Source: DASWIP01 sp036397635 (GTDB lineage: Bacteria; Actinomycetota; AC-67). From it: a stretch of DNA of 59,693 nt. The stretch is from positions 1 to 59,693 of the forward strand of contig DASWIP010000015.1 in the NCBI GenBank assembly GCA_036397635.1, given 5' to 3'. The notes beneath the pieces are model-generated. The model had not been told where the DNA came from and ran no database searches. It worked only from the letters and a program-made list of their open reading frames with translations. How positions within the stretch are numbered: the first letter of the stretch is position 1; every line of letters starts with the position of its first letter. Shown here in pieces: positions 24,969 through 33,091 of the stretch. The position numbers and the translations under genes are program-made.

Positions 24969-27719
24969 ATGGCCAAGACGAAGTCCTCCAGGTCCGTCAC
25001 GACCCGATCGGCCCCCAAGTCCAAGGGCGGCAAGAAGCCCCCCGGGAAGGCCCCCAGGAAGGCCGGCCGCCCCCGCGCGGGGAAGCTGGTTTACGGCTTC
25101 TCGGAGGGCAACCGGGAGATGAAGGACCTGCTGGGTGGGAAGGGAGCGAACCTCGCGGAGATGACCTCGCTTGGGTTGCCGGTCCCCCCCGGGTTCACCA
25201 TCACAACCGAGGCCTGCCGATCCTACATGCACTCCGGCGGGTTCCCGGCGGGGCTCATGGACGAGGTCGAGCGGCATCTGCGCGGGCTCGAGAAGGCCAT
25301 GGGACGTCTCCTCGGTGACGCCGACGACCCGCTGCTGGTGTCGGTCCGCTCGGGCGCGAAGTTCTCGATGCCGGGGATGATGGACACCGTCCTGAACCTC
25401 GGGCTCAACGACCAGAGCGTCGACGGCCTGGCGCGCCAATCGGGCAGCAAGCGCTTCGCTTTCGACTCGTACCGGCGCTTCATCCAGATGTTCGGCCGCA
25501 TCGTGATGGGTGTCCCAGGCGACCTGTTCGAGGACGCGCTGCACGAGCGGAAGGAGGTCAAGGGCGTCACCAACGACACCGACCTCGGCGCCGACGACAT
25601 GCGCGAACTGGTCGAGGACTTCCGCAGGATCGTCAAGCATGAGAAGCGCCGTGAGTTCCCGCAGGATCCCCGCGAGCAGCTGCGCATGGCCATCGAGGCC
25701 GTGTTCGACTCGTGGAACGGCGACCGCGCGAAGCTGTACCGCAAGCAGGAGGGCATCTCCAACGAGCTCGGCACCGCCGTGAACGTCATGGCGATGGTGT
25801 TCGGCAACTATGGGGACGACTCGGGGACCGGCGTCGCGTTCACGCGCGATCCCGCGACCGGCGAGCATGGAGCCTACGGCGACTATCTGGTCAACGCCCA
25901 AGGCGAGGACGTGGTCGCCGGCATCCGCAACACCGTCCCGATCCAGGAGCTCGAGCAGATCAACGAGAAGGCCTATAAGCAACTGCTGCGCAACATGGCC
26001 AAGCTCGAGAAGCACTACAAGGACATGTGCGATATCGAGTTCACGATCGAGCGGCGGAACCTGTGGATGCTCCAGACGCGCGTGGGTAAGCGGACCGCCG
26101 CTGCCGCAGTGAAGATGGCCGTCGACATGGTCGCAGAGCGTCTGATCGATCGGCGCGAGGCGATCCGCCGCGTCACGCCGACCCAGGTGGATCAGCTGCT
26201 GCATCCACAGGTGGACGTGAGAGCCGGCGGCCTGGAGGTCATCGGGAGGGGACTGAACGCGTCCCCCGGCGCCGCCGTCGGAAAGGCCGTCTTCGAGGCC
26301 GATCGCGCCGAGGAGATCGCAGCGACGGGCGAGAAGGTCATCTTGGTTCGCCGCGAGACAAGCCCCGACGACCTCAACGGCATGATCGCCGCCCAGGGGA
26401 TCCTCACCAGCCGCGGCGGCAAGACCTCGCACGCGGCGGTCGTCGCGCGCGGCATGGGCAAGCCGTGCATATGCGGTGCGGGTGATCTGGACGTCGATCT
26501 CGCGAGGCGCTGCTTCACGGCAGGCGGCCTCACGATCAACGAGGGCGACGTCATCTCGATCGACGGGACGACCGGCAAGGTCTACCGGGGCGAGGTGCCG
26601 CTGCGCGAGCCGGAGCTGTCGGGCGGTTTCGCGACCATCCTGTCGTGGACCGACAAGGTACGCACGCTGAAGGTGCGCGCCAACGTCGACACGCCCGAGG
26701 ACGCGGAGAAAGCGCGCGAGTTCGGCGCCGAAGGCATCGGGCTTGCGCGCACCGAGCACATGTTCCTGGGCGACCGGCGTCCGCTGGTCGAACGCCTCAT
26801 CCTCGCGAGCAGCGACGAGGAGGAGAACGCCGCGCTGGAAGGGTTGCGGCCGCTGCAGCGCGACGACTTCTACGGGATCCTGGAGGCGATGGACGGGTTG
26901 CCGGTCACGATCAGGCTGCTGGATCCACCACTGCACGAGTTCCTCCCCGACCTCACCGAACTGACCGCCGAGATCGCCGTCGCAGAAGCCAAGGGTGAGG
27001 GCGTCCCCGAAGACCGGCGCGTCCTTCTGCACGCGGTGCGCCGGCTCCACGAGGTCAACCCGATGCTCGGGATGCGCGGCGTCCGCCTCGGCGTGCTCAA
27101 GCCCGGCCTGTACGAGATGCAGGTGCGCGCGATCATGGAGGCCGCGTGCCAGCTCCGCTCGGAGGGCAAGGATCCCCGGGTGGAGATCATGATCCCGCTG
27201 GTCGGCATCGGCGAGGAGATCCGCCGCCAGCGCGAGCAGGCCGATCGCGTGGCCAAAGAGGTCATCAAGGCGACGGGCGTGAAGGTCAAGTACCTGATCG
27301 GGACCATGATCGAGATCCCGCGCGCGTGCATGGTTGCCGACGAGATAGCGCATCACGCCGAGTTCTTCAGCTTCGGCACCAACGACCTGACCCAGCTGAC
27401 CTTCGGGTTCAGTCGGGACGACGTGGCACCGATCCTGGACGTCTACGTTACCCACGGAGTGTTGGACGATGACCCGTTCACCACGCTGGATCGCGAGGGC
27501 GTCGGGTCGCTGATGCGCATCGCCGTCGAGAAGGGGCGATCGGTCCGGGAGAAGATCAAGCTGGGCATCTGTGGCGAGCACGGCGGCGACCCGGCCTCGG
27601 TGGCGTTCTGCCATGAGCTCGGGCTCGACTACGTAAGTGCCTCGCCGTTCCGCGTCCCGATCGCGCGGCTGGCCGCCGCGCAGGCGGCGCTCGGCGGTGC
27701 TGAGGCTGCATCCAAGTAG
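24969..27719 (+). CDS. ppdK: Pyruvate, phosphate dikinase
   Basis: The 916-residue enzyme interconverts pyruvate, ATP and Pi with PEP, AMP and PPi. The N-terminal ATP-grasp domain begins K-G-A-N-L-A-E-M-T-S-L-G-L-P-V-P-P-G-F. The swivelling phosphohistidine domain has G-G-K-T-S-H-A-A-V-V-A-R-G with catalytic His488, and the C-terminal TIM barrel carries G-L-A-R-T-E-H-M-F. Unusually, about 40 Lys/Arg/Pro/Ala-rich residues precede the ordinary start (K-L-V-Y-G-F-S-E-G-N). The ATG at 24969 was chosen because upstream codons are non-conserved. It is monocistronic and divergent from the binding-protein gene. Confidence 0.95.
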   Translation: MAKTKSSRSVTTRSAPKSKGGKKPPGKAPRKAGRPRAGKLVYGFSEGNREMKDLLGGKGANLAEMTSLGLPVPPGFTITTEACRSYMHSGGFPAGLMDEVERHLRGLEKAMGRLLGDADDPLLVSVRSGAKFSMPGMMDTVLNLGLNDQSVDGLARQSGSKRFAFDSYRRFIQMFGRIVMGVPGDLFEDALHERKEVKGVTNDTDLGADDMRELVEDFRRIVKHEKRREFPQDPREQLRMAIEAVFDSWNGDRAKLYRKQEGISNELGTAVNVMAMVFGNYGDDSGTGVAFTRDPATGEHGAYGDYLVNAQGEDVVAGIRNTVPIQELEQINEKAYKQLLRNMAKLEKHYKDMCDIEFTIERRNLWMLQTRVGKRTAAAAVKMAVDMVAERLIDRREAIRRVTPTQVDQLLHPQVDVRAGGLEVIGRGLNASPGAAVGKAVFEADRAEEIAATGEKVILVRRETSPDDLNGMIAAQGILTSRGGKTSHAAVVARGMGKPCICGAGDLDVDLARRCFTAGGLTINEGDVISIDGTTGKVYRGEVPLREPELSGGFATILSWTDKVRTLKVRANVDTPEDAEKAREFGAEGIGLARTEHMFLGDRRPLVERLILASSDEEENAALEGLRPLQRDDFYGILEAMDGLPVTIRLLDPPLHEFLPDLTELTAEIAVAEAKGEGVPEDRRVLLHAVRRLHEVNPMLGMRGVRLGVLKPGLYEMQVRAIMEAACQLRSEGKDPRVEIMIPLVGIGEEIRRQREQADRVAKEVIKATGVKVKYLIGTMIEIPRACMVADEIAHHAEFFSFGTNDLTQLTFGFSRDDVAPILDVYVTHGVLDDDPFTTLDREGVGSLMRIAVEKGRSVREKIKLGICGEHGGDPASVAFCHELGLDYVSASPFRVPIARLAAAQAALGGAEAASK

Positions 27720-27950
27720 ATCGAGGCGAAATCGGACGTTCCGGACGCCGCGGCGATTCATGCCTCACATCTCGTGACGCAGGTCCATGGCGCTCGCTGC
27801 TTCCGATTTGCACGATGTTGGTGCGTACTGTTCCATGGGTTCATCCCACTTCGGGGACCCTACAGCGCCAAGGAGACTCAACCTTTCGCGTGGTGGCGAC
27901 GAAACATTCCATGGGTCGTTCGAACCGGGGGAAGGACACGGAGGCTTTTC

Positions 27951-29234
27951 ATGGGGAAGCGGTTCGACGGTTTGCGGCGCCTGTTCGCTGCTCGCGACTT
28001 CAAGCGCCTCCTCGCTTCCCAGGCCATGGGTGGCCTCGGCGAATGGGTCGCTACCATGGCCCTCATCACCTTGGTGTGGGATCGCACGCACTCGGCGGTC
28101 GCCTCAGGTCTGGTCCTCGCCCTGCGGCTTCTGCCCGCGGCCATCCTCTCCGGTTTCCTCGGATTGGTGGTCGACCGGTTCGACCGCAGGCGGGTCTTGG
28201 TCGCCTGCACGCTCGGGCGCGCGCTGATCTACGGATCGCTGCCGCTGGTAGGCGGGGTCGCCCCCGTCCTCGCGCTCGCCCTGGTGGCCGAGGTCGGCAC
28301 CCTGGCTTACTCGGCCGCGCGCGACGCGACGCTGCCGCGCCTGGTGCCGCGTGATCTTCTCTCCACCGCGAACGGGATCTCGATGGCCTCCACGTTCATC
28401 GCCATGCCCTTCGGGTCCGGCCTGTTCGCCGTGCTCCTCTGGCTGCAGGGGCTGACCGGGAGTCGTGGCGTCGACCTATCGCTGCTCGCCGCCGCCGGGC
28501 TCCTGGGCGGTGCGACGGTGCTGATCGGCAGGATCGCGACCGACGCCGGCATCATCGAGCAGCACGAGAACTCGCCCGCGACCGGCGCGCGCGCCGGTTT
28601 CCGCGCCGTCCGTGAGGTCTTCGCCGCCGACCCGATCCTGCGTCGTGTCGCGCTGGGCGGGCTGGTCGTCGCGAGCCTTGGCGGATCGCTGTTGACCCTG
28701 GGCTTGGCGTACGTGCGCGAGACCCTCGAGGCGGGCCCGGCAGCGTACGGCGTGCTGCTGACGACCTTCTGCGCCGGGGCGGCGGCCGGGGTGGGCCTGC
28801 TGCATCGCGCGCGCTCGATCCTCCCGCGACTGTTCCACGTTGCGAGCGGCGTGATGGGTGCCATCCTGCTCGTGATGGCGATCTTCCCTTCTGCCGTCGT
28901 CGGGTACGGGATGAGCTTCCTGTTCGGCGGCGCGTTCGTTGCGACGTTCCTTGGCGGAGTCACGATCCTGCAGGACCGCGTGCACGACGCCGTCCGCGGG
29001 CGCACGTTCGCCATGGCCCACTCGAGCCTTCGCGTCGGTGCCGTTGTCGTCGGGATGGGTGCAGCGTGGGTGGCCCACCGGCTGGGCGCTGGCTCGGTGT
29101 TCTGGTCCATGGACGGCACGCAGGTGGTCCTCGCAGTCGCCGGGCTGGGGTTGTTCCTTTCCGGGGCGTTGCTGATGTCGCCGCGCAAGCGCGCGCTCGT
29201 CGAGCGAGCAGCGCACGCCGAAGCCACCGCCTGA
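27951..29234 (+). CDS. MFS transporter, probable drug/solute exporter
   Basis: The 427-residue membrane protein has about 10-12 hydrophobic segments and the MFS-type loop motif V-V-D-R-F-D-R-R-R-V-L after helix 2. It resembles the DHA3/MFS_3 exporters, such as macrolide-efflux-like and enterobactin-exporter-like proteins, starting F-A-A-R-D-F-K-R-L-L-A-S-Q. The substrate is not predictable. The ATG at 27951 follows GGAGG with 5 bases spacing; in-frame codons upstream look non-coding. The end of the gene is partly duplicated about 200 bp downstream. Confidence 0.85.
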   Translation: MGKRFDGLRRLFAARDFKRLLASQAMGGLGEWVATMALITLVWDRTHSAVASGLVLALRLLPAAILSGFLGLVVDRFDRRRVLVACTLGRALIYGSLPLVGGVAPVLALALVAEVGTLAYSAARDATLPRLVPRDLLSTANGISMASTFIAMPFGSGLFAVLLWLQGLTGSRGVDLSLLAAAGLLGGATVLIGRIATDAGIIEQHENSPATGARAGFRAVREVFAADPILRRVALGGLVVASLGGSLLTLGLAYVRETLEAGPAAYGVLLTTFCAGAAAGVGLLHRARSILPRLFHVASGVMGAILLVMAIFPSAVVGYGMSFLFGGAFVATFLGGVTILQDRVHDAVRGRTFAMAHSSLRVGAVVVGMGAAWVAHRLGAGSVFWSMDGTQVVLAVAGLGLFLSGALLMSPRKRALVERAAHAEATA

Positions 29235-29250
29235 CCCCGCCGCATCGACC

Positions 29251-29328
29251 GGCTGCTGGGTTCTCCTCGTTCCGCGTGACACGTCCGGCCGGCCGCTGGG
29301 TTCCCCTCGTTCCGCGTGACACGTCCGG
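29251..29328 (+). repeat. Two-copy 38-bp direct repeat
   Basis: Units 29251-29288 and 29291-29328 each contain CTCGTTCCGCGTGACACGTC and differ at only two positions, with a 40-bp period. Only two copies exist and there are no cas genes, so this is a simple tandem duplication. Confidence 0.85.
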
Positions 29329-29533
29329 GCCTGCTGGCCGCCTTCCCGTACGGACTGACGTCCGGCAACCGGAAGCGGATCGACACGAGAACGAGCTGCC
29401 AGGCGCGCGCTGCTCGCATGGCGAGCATCGCACGCCGAAGCCACCGCCCGATCCGGCTTCACTGATTCGCGTCGACCGCGACGTTCGTCCCAGTGCCACA
29501 GCTACTCCCGGAGTCGTGGTTCTCGTCGGGGGT

Positions 29534-29571
29534 TCGTGTGCGTGTGCGGCTCGGACGGCACACGCACACGA
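29534..29571. repeat. Perfect 14-bp inverted repeat
   Basis: Arms TCGTGTGCGTGTGC (29534-29547) and GCACACGCACACGA (29558-29571) surround a 10-base loop. The alternating purine/pyrimidine arms could form a stable hairpin or cruciform. It lies about 50 bases from the separate terminator hairpin at 29619-29647. Confidence 0.8.
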
Positions 29572-29618
29572 TCCCGGGAACAAACACCGGAGCTCCCCGG
29601 CACCACAACGGGGAAACA

Positions 29619-29647
29619 CTGCGGGGACGGCTTAGCCGTCCCCGCAG
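29619..29647 (-). terminator. Terminator of the minus-strand secreted gene
   Basis: Perfect 13-bp arms CTGCGGGGACGGC / GCCGTCCCCGCAG with a 3-base loop lie 20 bases past the stop of the 29667-31766 gene. On the minus strand it is followed by TGTTTCC, a weak U-stretch. Confidence 0.7.
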
Positions 29648-29666
29648 CGCCTCTTGAGGGAGAGTT

Positions 29667-31766
29667 CTAGATCAAAAGGATCGAGATCGTGTTGTCCTCG
29701 GTGACGTCTTCCCGGTTCTGCGCCACATCGGCAGCCTGGAAGCTGAACGTGTACATACCTGGGAGCAGGAAGTGCAGATCCGGCGTCGGCGCGACCCACG
29801 CCCACTCCCACATCTGCGGCGTGACCTTGTTGACCAGCGCGCCGCGGATCTCGTAGCTCTTCCGCATCCCGAGCGGGTTGGTCACCGTCACGTCGAGCCG
29901 ATCGATCGCGGTGCCCGGCGGTGGCTCGGTCGTGACGCCGGTGAACGTTCCCGCGTTCGAAAGAGGGAAGCCGATACGACCGTCCACCGGCACCACGTCG
30001 AGCTCGGTGATCGGGGGGAGCGTGTCGACGATGAACGTCTTCGTCGCGACGCCGACGTTCCCTTCGAGGTCGGCGACCTCAATCGAGAGCGTGTGCAGCC
30101 CGTCCGCCAGCATGTTTTGTCCCGCGTCGATGCTGCCGCGGATCGCCGGGAACTTCAGCGCGTTCACCAAGTGCGGCGACAGGAAGCTCACGCCACCGCC
30201 GGCCGGCGACCCGTCGATGAGCACCTCGAGTGTCGTCAGGTCTACGCCGATCGAACCGGGCGTGCCGAGCGTGTCGGTCATAGTGAAGATGATCGGCGTC
30301 CCCGCCTGGTTGCGGAACGGCGTCGGGAACAGGGGCGACTTGATCACCTGCGGCTCCGAGATCCGGATCCGCGGCGCCTGCGTCGGCGCGGGCTCGGTGT
30401 AGGCGAGGAACATGTCCCGCGTCGGGAACACATCGCCTGAACCGTTGGTGATGCGCGAGTAGTAGATGCGCGCGTGAACCGAACCGTTGCCGTCCGGCCC
30501 AGCGTCATCGACCACCGACGGCGCCCACAGCGTGTGCGGGTCGTCGGGACCGAACAATTCGAGCAGCTCACGCGGCGTCACCGGGTTGCCCCCGGTCTTG
30601 GCGAACACCAGACCGCCGGTCGAGATCGCCGACCCGAAGCTCCAGCATCCCAGCGCGTTGCCGAAGCACGCGGTGTCCGGCGTCGTGCCGCCCGAGTAGT
30701 ACAGGTCGTACAGCGGGAAGCGCGCGTCCAGCGGGTTCGGACGGATCCGCACCTTGGCCAGCGTGGCGGCGCGGTCGTCCCACTCGGTGGCGGCCCCCGC
30801 CGGGATCAGCGGAGCTGCCGTGCCGCGGAACGAAGGTGGCGTGGGCGGCTCGAAGTTCTCGGGGTCACCGGGGTGACCGAGGGTCGGCGAACTCGCGATC
30901 GCTACCTGGTGGCGACCCGCCGGGTCGATCGCGTCGTACAGCATCACAACGCGGCAGTTCCACGGTGAGGCGACCATCGGACCGCCAGCGTCGGGATCCA
31001 GTGTCGCGCAGTTGGCGTTCTCGGCGATGGGACGGACCGAGGGGTGAAGCTTGTCGTTGGTCTGGTAGATCAGGTCGGTCGGGCCGAAGCTGCCCTGCTT
31101 GAATCCGCCGCCGGCGAGGACCGGGTTCGCGCCGTCCTCCTCGATCGACTGATCGCCGTACCAGGTCTGCCCTTCGTCCGACCACGCGATGTGCAAGTCT
31201 GCGGCGTCGGTGGCCTGGGGCTCGCTGCTCAGCGTGCGATACACGATCGCGAACTGTGCGAACGGGAACTGCGCCGGGTACCGGCTCTCAGGCGTGTAGA
31301 TGACGTCGAGGAAGCCGCGAGGCTCGTTCAGGATGAACGGCACGTCCACGCCGTCAGGGTCGCGCAGCGTGACCGGCTGCGGCGCGCTCCACCCCAAGCC
31401 GTTCTCCGAATGCGAGATCGCGAGCTGCGACACGATGACGTCGTTGAGCTGCGACGGGTTGACCCGCACGAGCCCGAACGCCACGTACCGTCCGAACCCG
31501 GGGCGTGCGATGCCGTTGTCGAAGGGGAACCGCTTCGGATGGAACAGCACCGAAAGGACGTTCATGTCCTCCAGGACCGGCAACCCCTGCGGCTCGTTGA
31601 TCGCCTGTGAGGACCCGCCACCGTCGCCGGCTTGGGAGATCCACTGGCGGTCGTCGTTCGGTGCGATGGAATGGTCGGCGCCGGCGCCGGTCGTCACGAA
31701 CGCCGACGCAGCCAACGCGGCGACGGCGACGAGAAGCGCCGCCCGGCGGGATGTTCTCGCTCGCAT
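29667..31766 (-). CDS. Secreted beta-propeller protein with C-terminal Ig-like region
   Basis: The 699-residue protein has a signal peptide (A-A-L-L-V-A-V-A-A-L-A-A-S-A-F-V) cleaved near G-A-G-A/D-H-S. About 400 residues follow with recurrent H-I-A-W-S-D-E-G-Q-T-W and I-Y-Y-S-R-I type strands, suggesting a sialidase or GH43/62-like propeller. I cannot identify a catalytic acid. The last 250 residues (L-S-I-E-V-A-D-L-E-G-N-V-G, P-P-I-T-E-L-D-V) look like Ig-like or Big modules. RBS AAGGGGG precedes the ATG at 31766. No LPXTG or membrane anchor is present. Confidence 0.72.
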   Translation of the reverse strand: MRARTSRRAALLVAVAALAASAFVTTGAGADHSIAPNDDRQWISQAGDGGGSSQAINEPQGLPVLEDMNVLSVLFHPKRFPFDNGIARPGFGRYVAFGLVRVNPSQLNDVIVSQLAISHSENGLGWSAPQPVTLRDPDGVDVPFILNEPRGFLDVIYTPESRYPAQFPFAQFAIVYRTLSSEPQATDAADLHIAWSDEGQTWYGDQSIEEDGANPVLAGGGFKQGSFGPTDLIYQTNDKLHPSVRPIAENANCATLDPDAGGPMVASPWNCRVVMLYDAIDPAGRHQVAIASSPTLGHPGDPENFEPPTPPSFRGTAAPLIPAGAATEWDDRAATLAKVRIRPNPLDARFPLYDLYYSGGTTPDTACFGNALGCWSFGSAISTGGLVFAKTGGNPVTPRELLELFGPDDPHTLWAPSVVDDAGPDGNGSVHARIYYSRITNGSGDVFPTRDMFLAYTEPAPTQAPRIRISEPQVIKSPLFPTPFRNQAGTPIIFTMTDTLGTPGSIGVDLTTLEVLIDGSPAGGGVSFLSPHLVNALKFPAIRGSIDAGQNMLADGLHTLSIEVADLEGNVGVATKTFIVDTLPPITELDVVPVDGRIGFPLSNAGTFTGVTTEPPPGTAIDRLDVTVTNPLGMRKSYEIRGALVNKVTPQMWEWAWVAPTPDLHFLLPGMYTFSFQAADVAQNREDVTEDNTISILLI

Positions 31767-32029
31767 CGGTTTGCCCCCTTCTACGGGTTGGTGTGTCTAT
31801 TCCCAGTTGTCTGTGGAGTAGGGTTCGACCGGGTCCTACCGTTTCCTCCCGGTTTCCTGGCCCGGAGGTGCCCCTAAGACGTGGAGGTTCCGGTAGAAGG
31901 GAACAAACCAGTACCTCCGAGCCCCTTCGTGATCGAGTTTCACTGCTTTGACCCCTCCCGGCAGGCCTCCTACCCTTGGGGTCCCCTTCCCGTTCGGTTC
32001 GCGCGCGCCCCGACGCGCGCCCAGGGTGA

Positions 32030-33091
32030 GTGAGGGTGCGCGCCGTGTCCGATGCGTCGATTAGCCTGGTGGACGGCGTGGCACGGGAGCCGGCCGGAGG
32101 GGTCGTGGGGCAAACGATCAGCGAGCAGACCGAGCGCATCGAGCACGAGATCCTCGCCCCCTATGCGACCCACGCGTCCGCATCCAAGGGCCGTGAGCGA
32201 CCCGAGGACCGAGACCCGCTGAGGACCTGTTTCCAGCGCGACCGCGACCGGATCGTGCACGCGAAGGCGTTCCGCAGGCTCAAGCACAAGACCCAGGTCT
32301 TCGTGGCGCCGATCGGGGACCACTTCACCGTGCGCCTGACCCACACGCTCGAGGTCGCGCAGATCGGCCGCACGATCGCGCGCGCGTTGCGGCTCAACGA
32401 GGACCTGACCGAGGCGATCGCCCTGGGCCACGACCTGGGGCACACCCCGTTCGGCCACGTCGGTGAGGACGTGCTGACCGAGCTGCTCGGCCGGCGGTTC
32501 CATCACGCCGAGCAAGGGCTGCGGGTCGTCGAGGTGCTTGAGGCCGGCGGCCGCGGGCTGAACCTGACCTTCGAGGTCCGCGACGGCATCCGGGGGCACT
32601 CGTGGGCGATGACGGCGCCCGAGACGCTCGAGGCGACGGTGGTTCGCTTCGCCGACCGGATCGCCTACCTCAACCACGACCTCGCCGACGCGATCCGTGC
32701 CGGCATCATCTCCCCGGACGACATCCCCGACGAGATCGTCGCGCTGCTGGGAGGTTCGCATGCGCAACGCATCAACACGCTGGTGATGGCGATCGTCGAG
32801 TTGAGCCAGGGGCGGCCGGTGGTCGAGATGACCCCCGAGATCCTGCACGTGATGCACGAGCTCCGGCGTTTCATGTTCTCGCGCGTGTACCTGGCGCCCA
32901 CGGCGACGCCGGACCGCGAGCGAGCGATCTCGGTCGTTCGCGAGCTGTTCGAGCATTACAGCGCGCATCCCGATCAGATGCCCGAGGAGTACCAGCGCCT
33001 GCCCGGTGAAGCGATCGTGCGGGTCGCCGACTACATCTCAGGCATGACCGACGGCTACGCGCTGCGGCGTCATCAGGAGTTGTGCGGGTGA
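32030..33091 (+). CDS. dgt: Deoxyguanosinetriphosphate triphosphohydrolase-like protein
   Basis: The 353-residue HD-domain enzyme hydrolyses dNTPs to deoxynucleosides and triphosphate. R-L-T-H-T-L-E-V-A-Q-I and A-L-G-H-D-L-G-H-T-P-F-G-H provide the metal-binding H...HD...D set, with V-R-F-A-D-R-I-A-Y-L-N-H-D downstream. GTG 32030 gives a long N-terminus; GTG 32105, just before the recognisable domain, is a possible true start. The stop overlaps the dnaG GTG, and the dgt-dnaG-rpoD order is typical of Actinobacteria. Confidence 0.9.
   Translation: MRVRAVSDASISLVDGVAREPAGGVVGQTISEQTERIEHEILAPYATHASASKGRERPEDRDPLRTCFQRDRDRIVHAKAFRRLKHKTQVFVAPIGDHFTVRLTHTLEVAQIGRTIARALRLNEDLTEAIALGHDLGHTPFGHVGEDVLTELLGRRFHHAEQGLRVVEVLEAGGRGLNLTFEVRDGIRGHSWAMTAPETLEATVVRFADRIAYLNHDLADAIRAGIISPDDIPDEIVALLGGSHAQRINTLVMAIVELSQGRPVVEMTPEILHVMHELRRFMFSRVYLAPTATPDRERAISVVRELFEHYSAHPDQMPEEYQRLPGEAIVRVADYISGMTDGYALRRHQELCG

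Larger units (their letters stand above)
29235..29618. other. Repeat-rich intergenic region
   Basis: About 380 bases without a credible gene. It holds a two-copy direct repeat (29251-29328), a roughly 30-bp imperfect copy of the 3' end of the MFS gene (around 29421-29452, sharing GCACGCCGAAGCCACCGC with 29210-29230), and a perfect 14-bp inverted repeat (29534-29571). It looks like a patch of local duplications downstream of the transporter. Confidence 0.6.

Noticed and set aside
24750..27761. A 1003-codon open frame antisense to ppdK, and similar long antisense frames over dnaJ, rpoD and the 42708-44234 gene
   Set aside because: High GC content makes stop codons rare in antisense frames. Their products are His/Arg/Asp-rich with no domains, while the sense strand carries complete enzymes.
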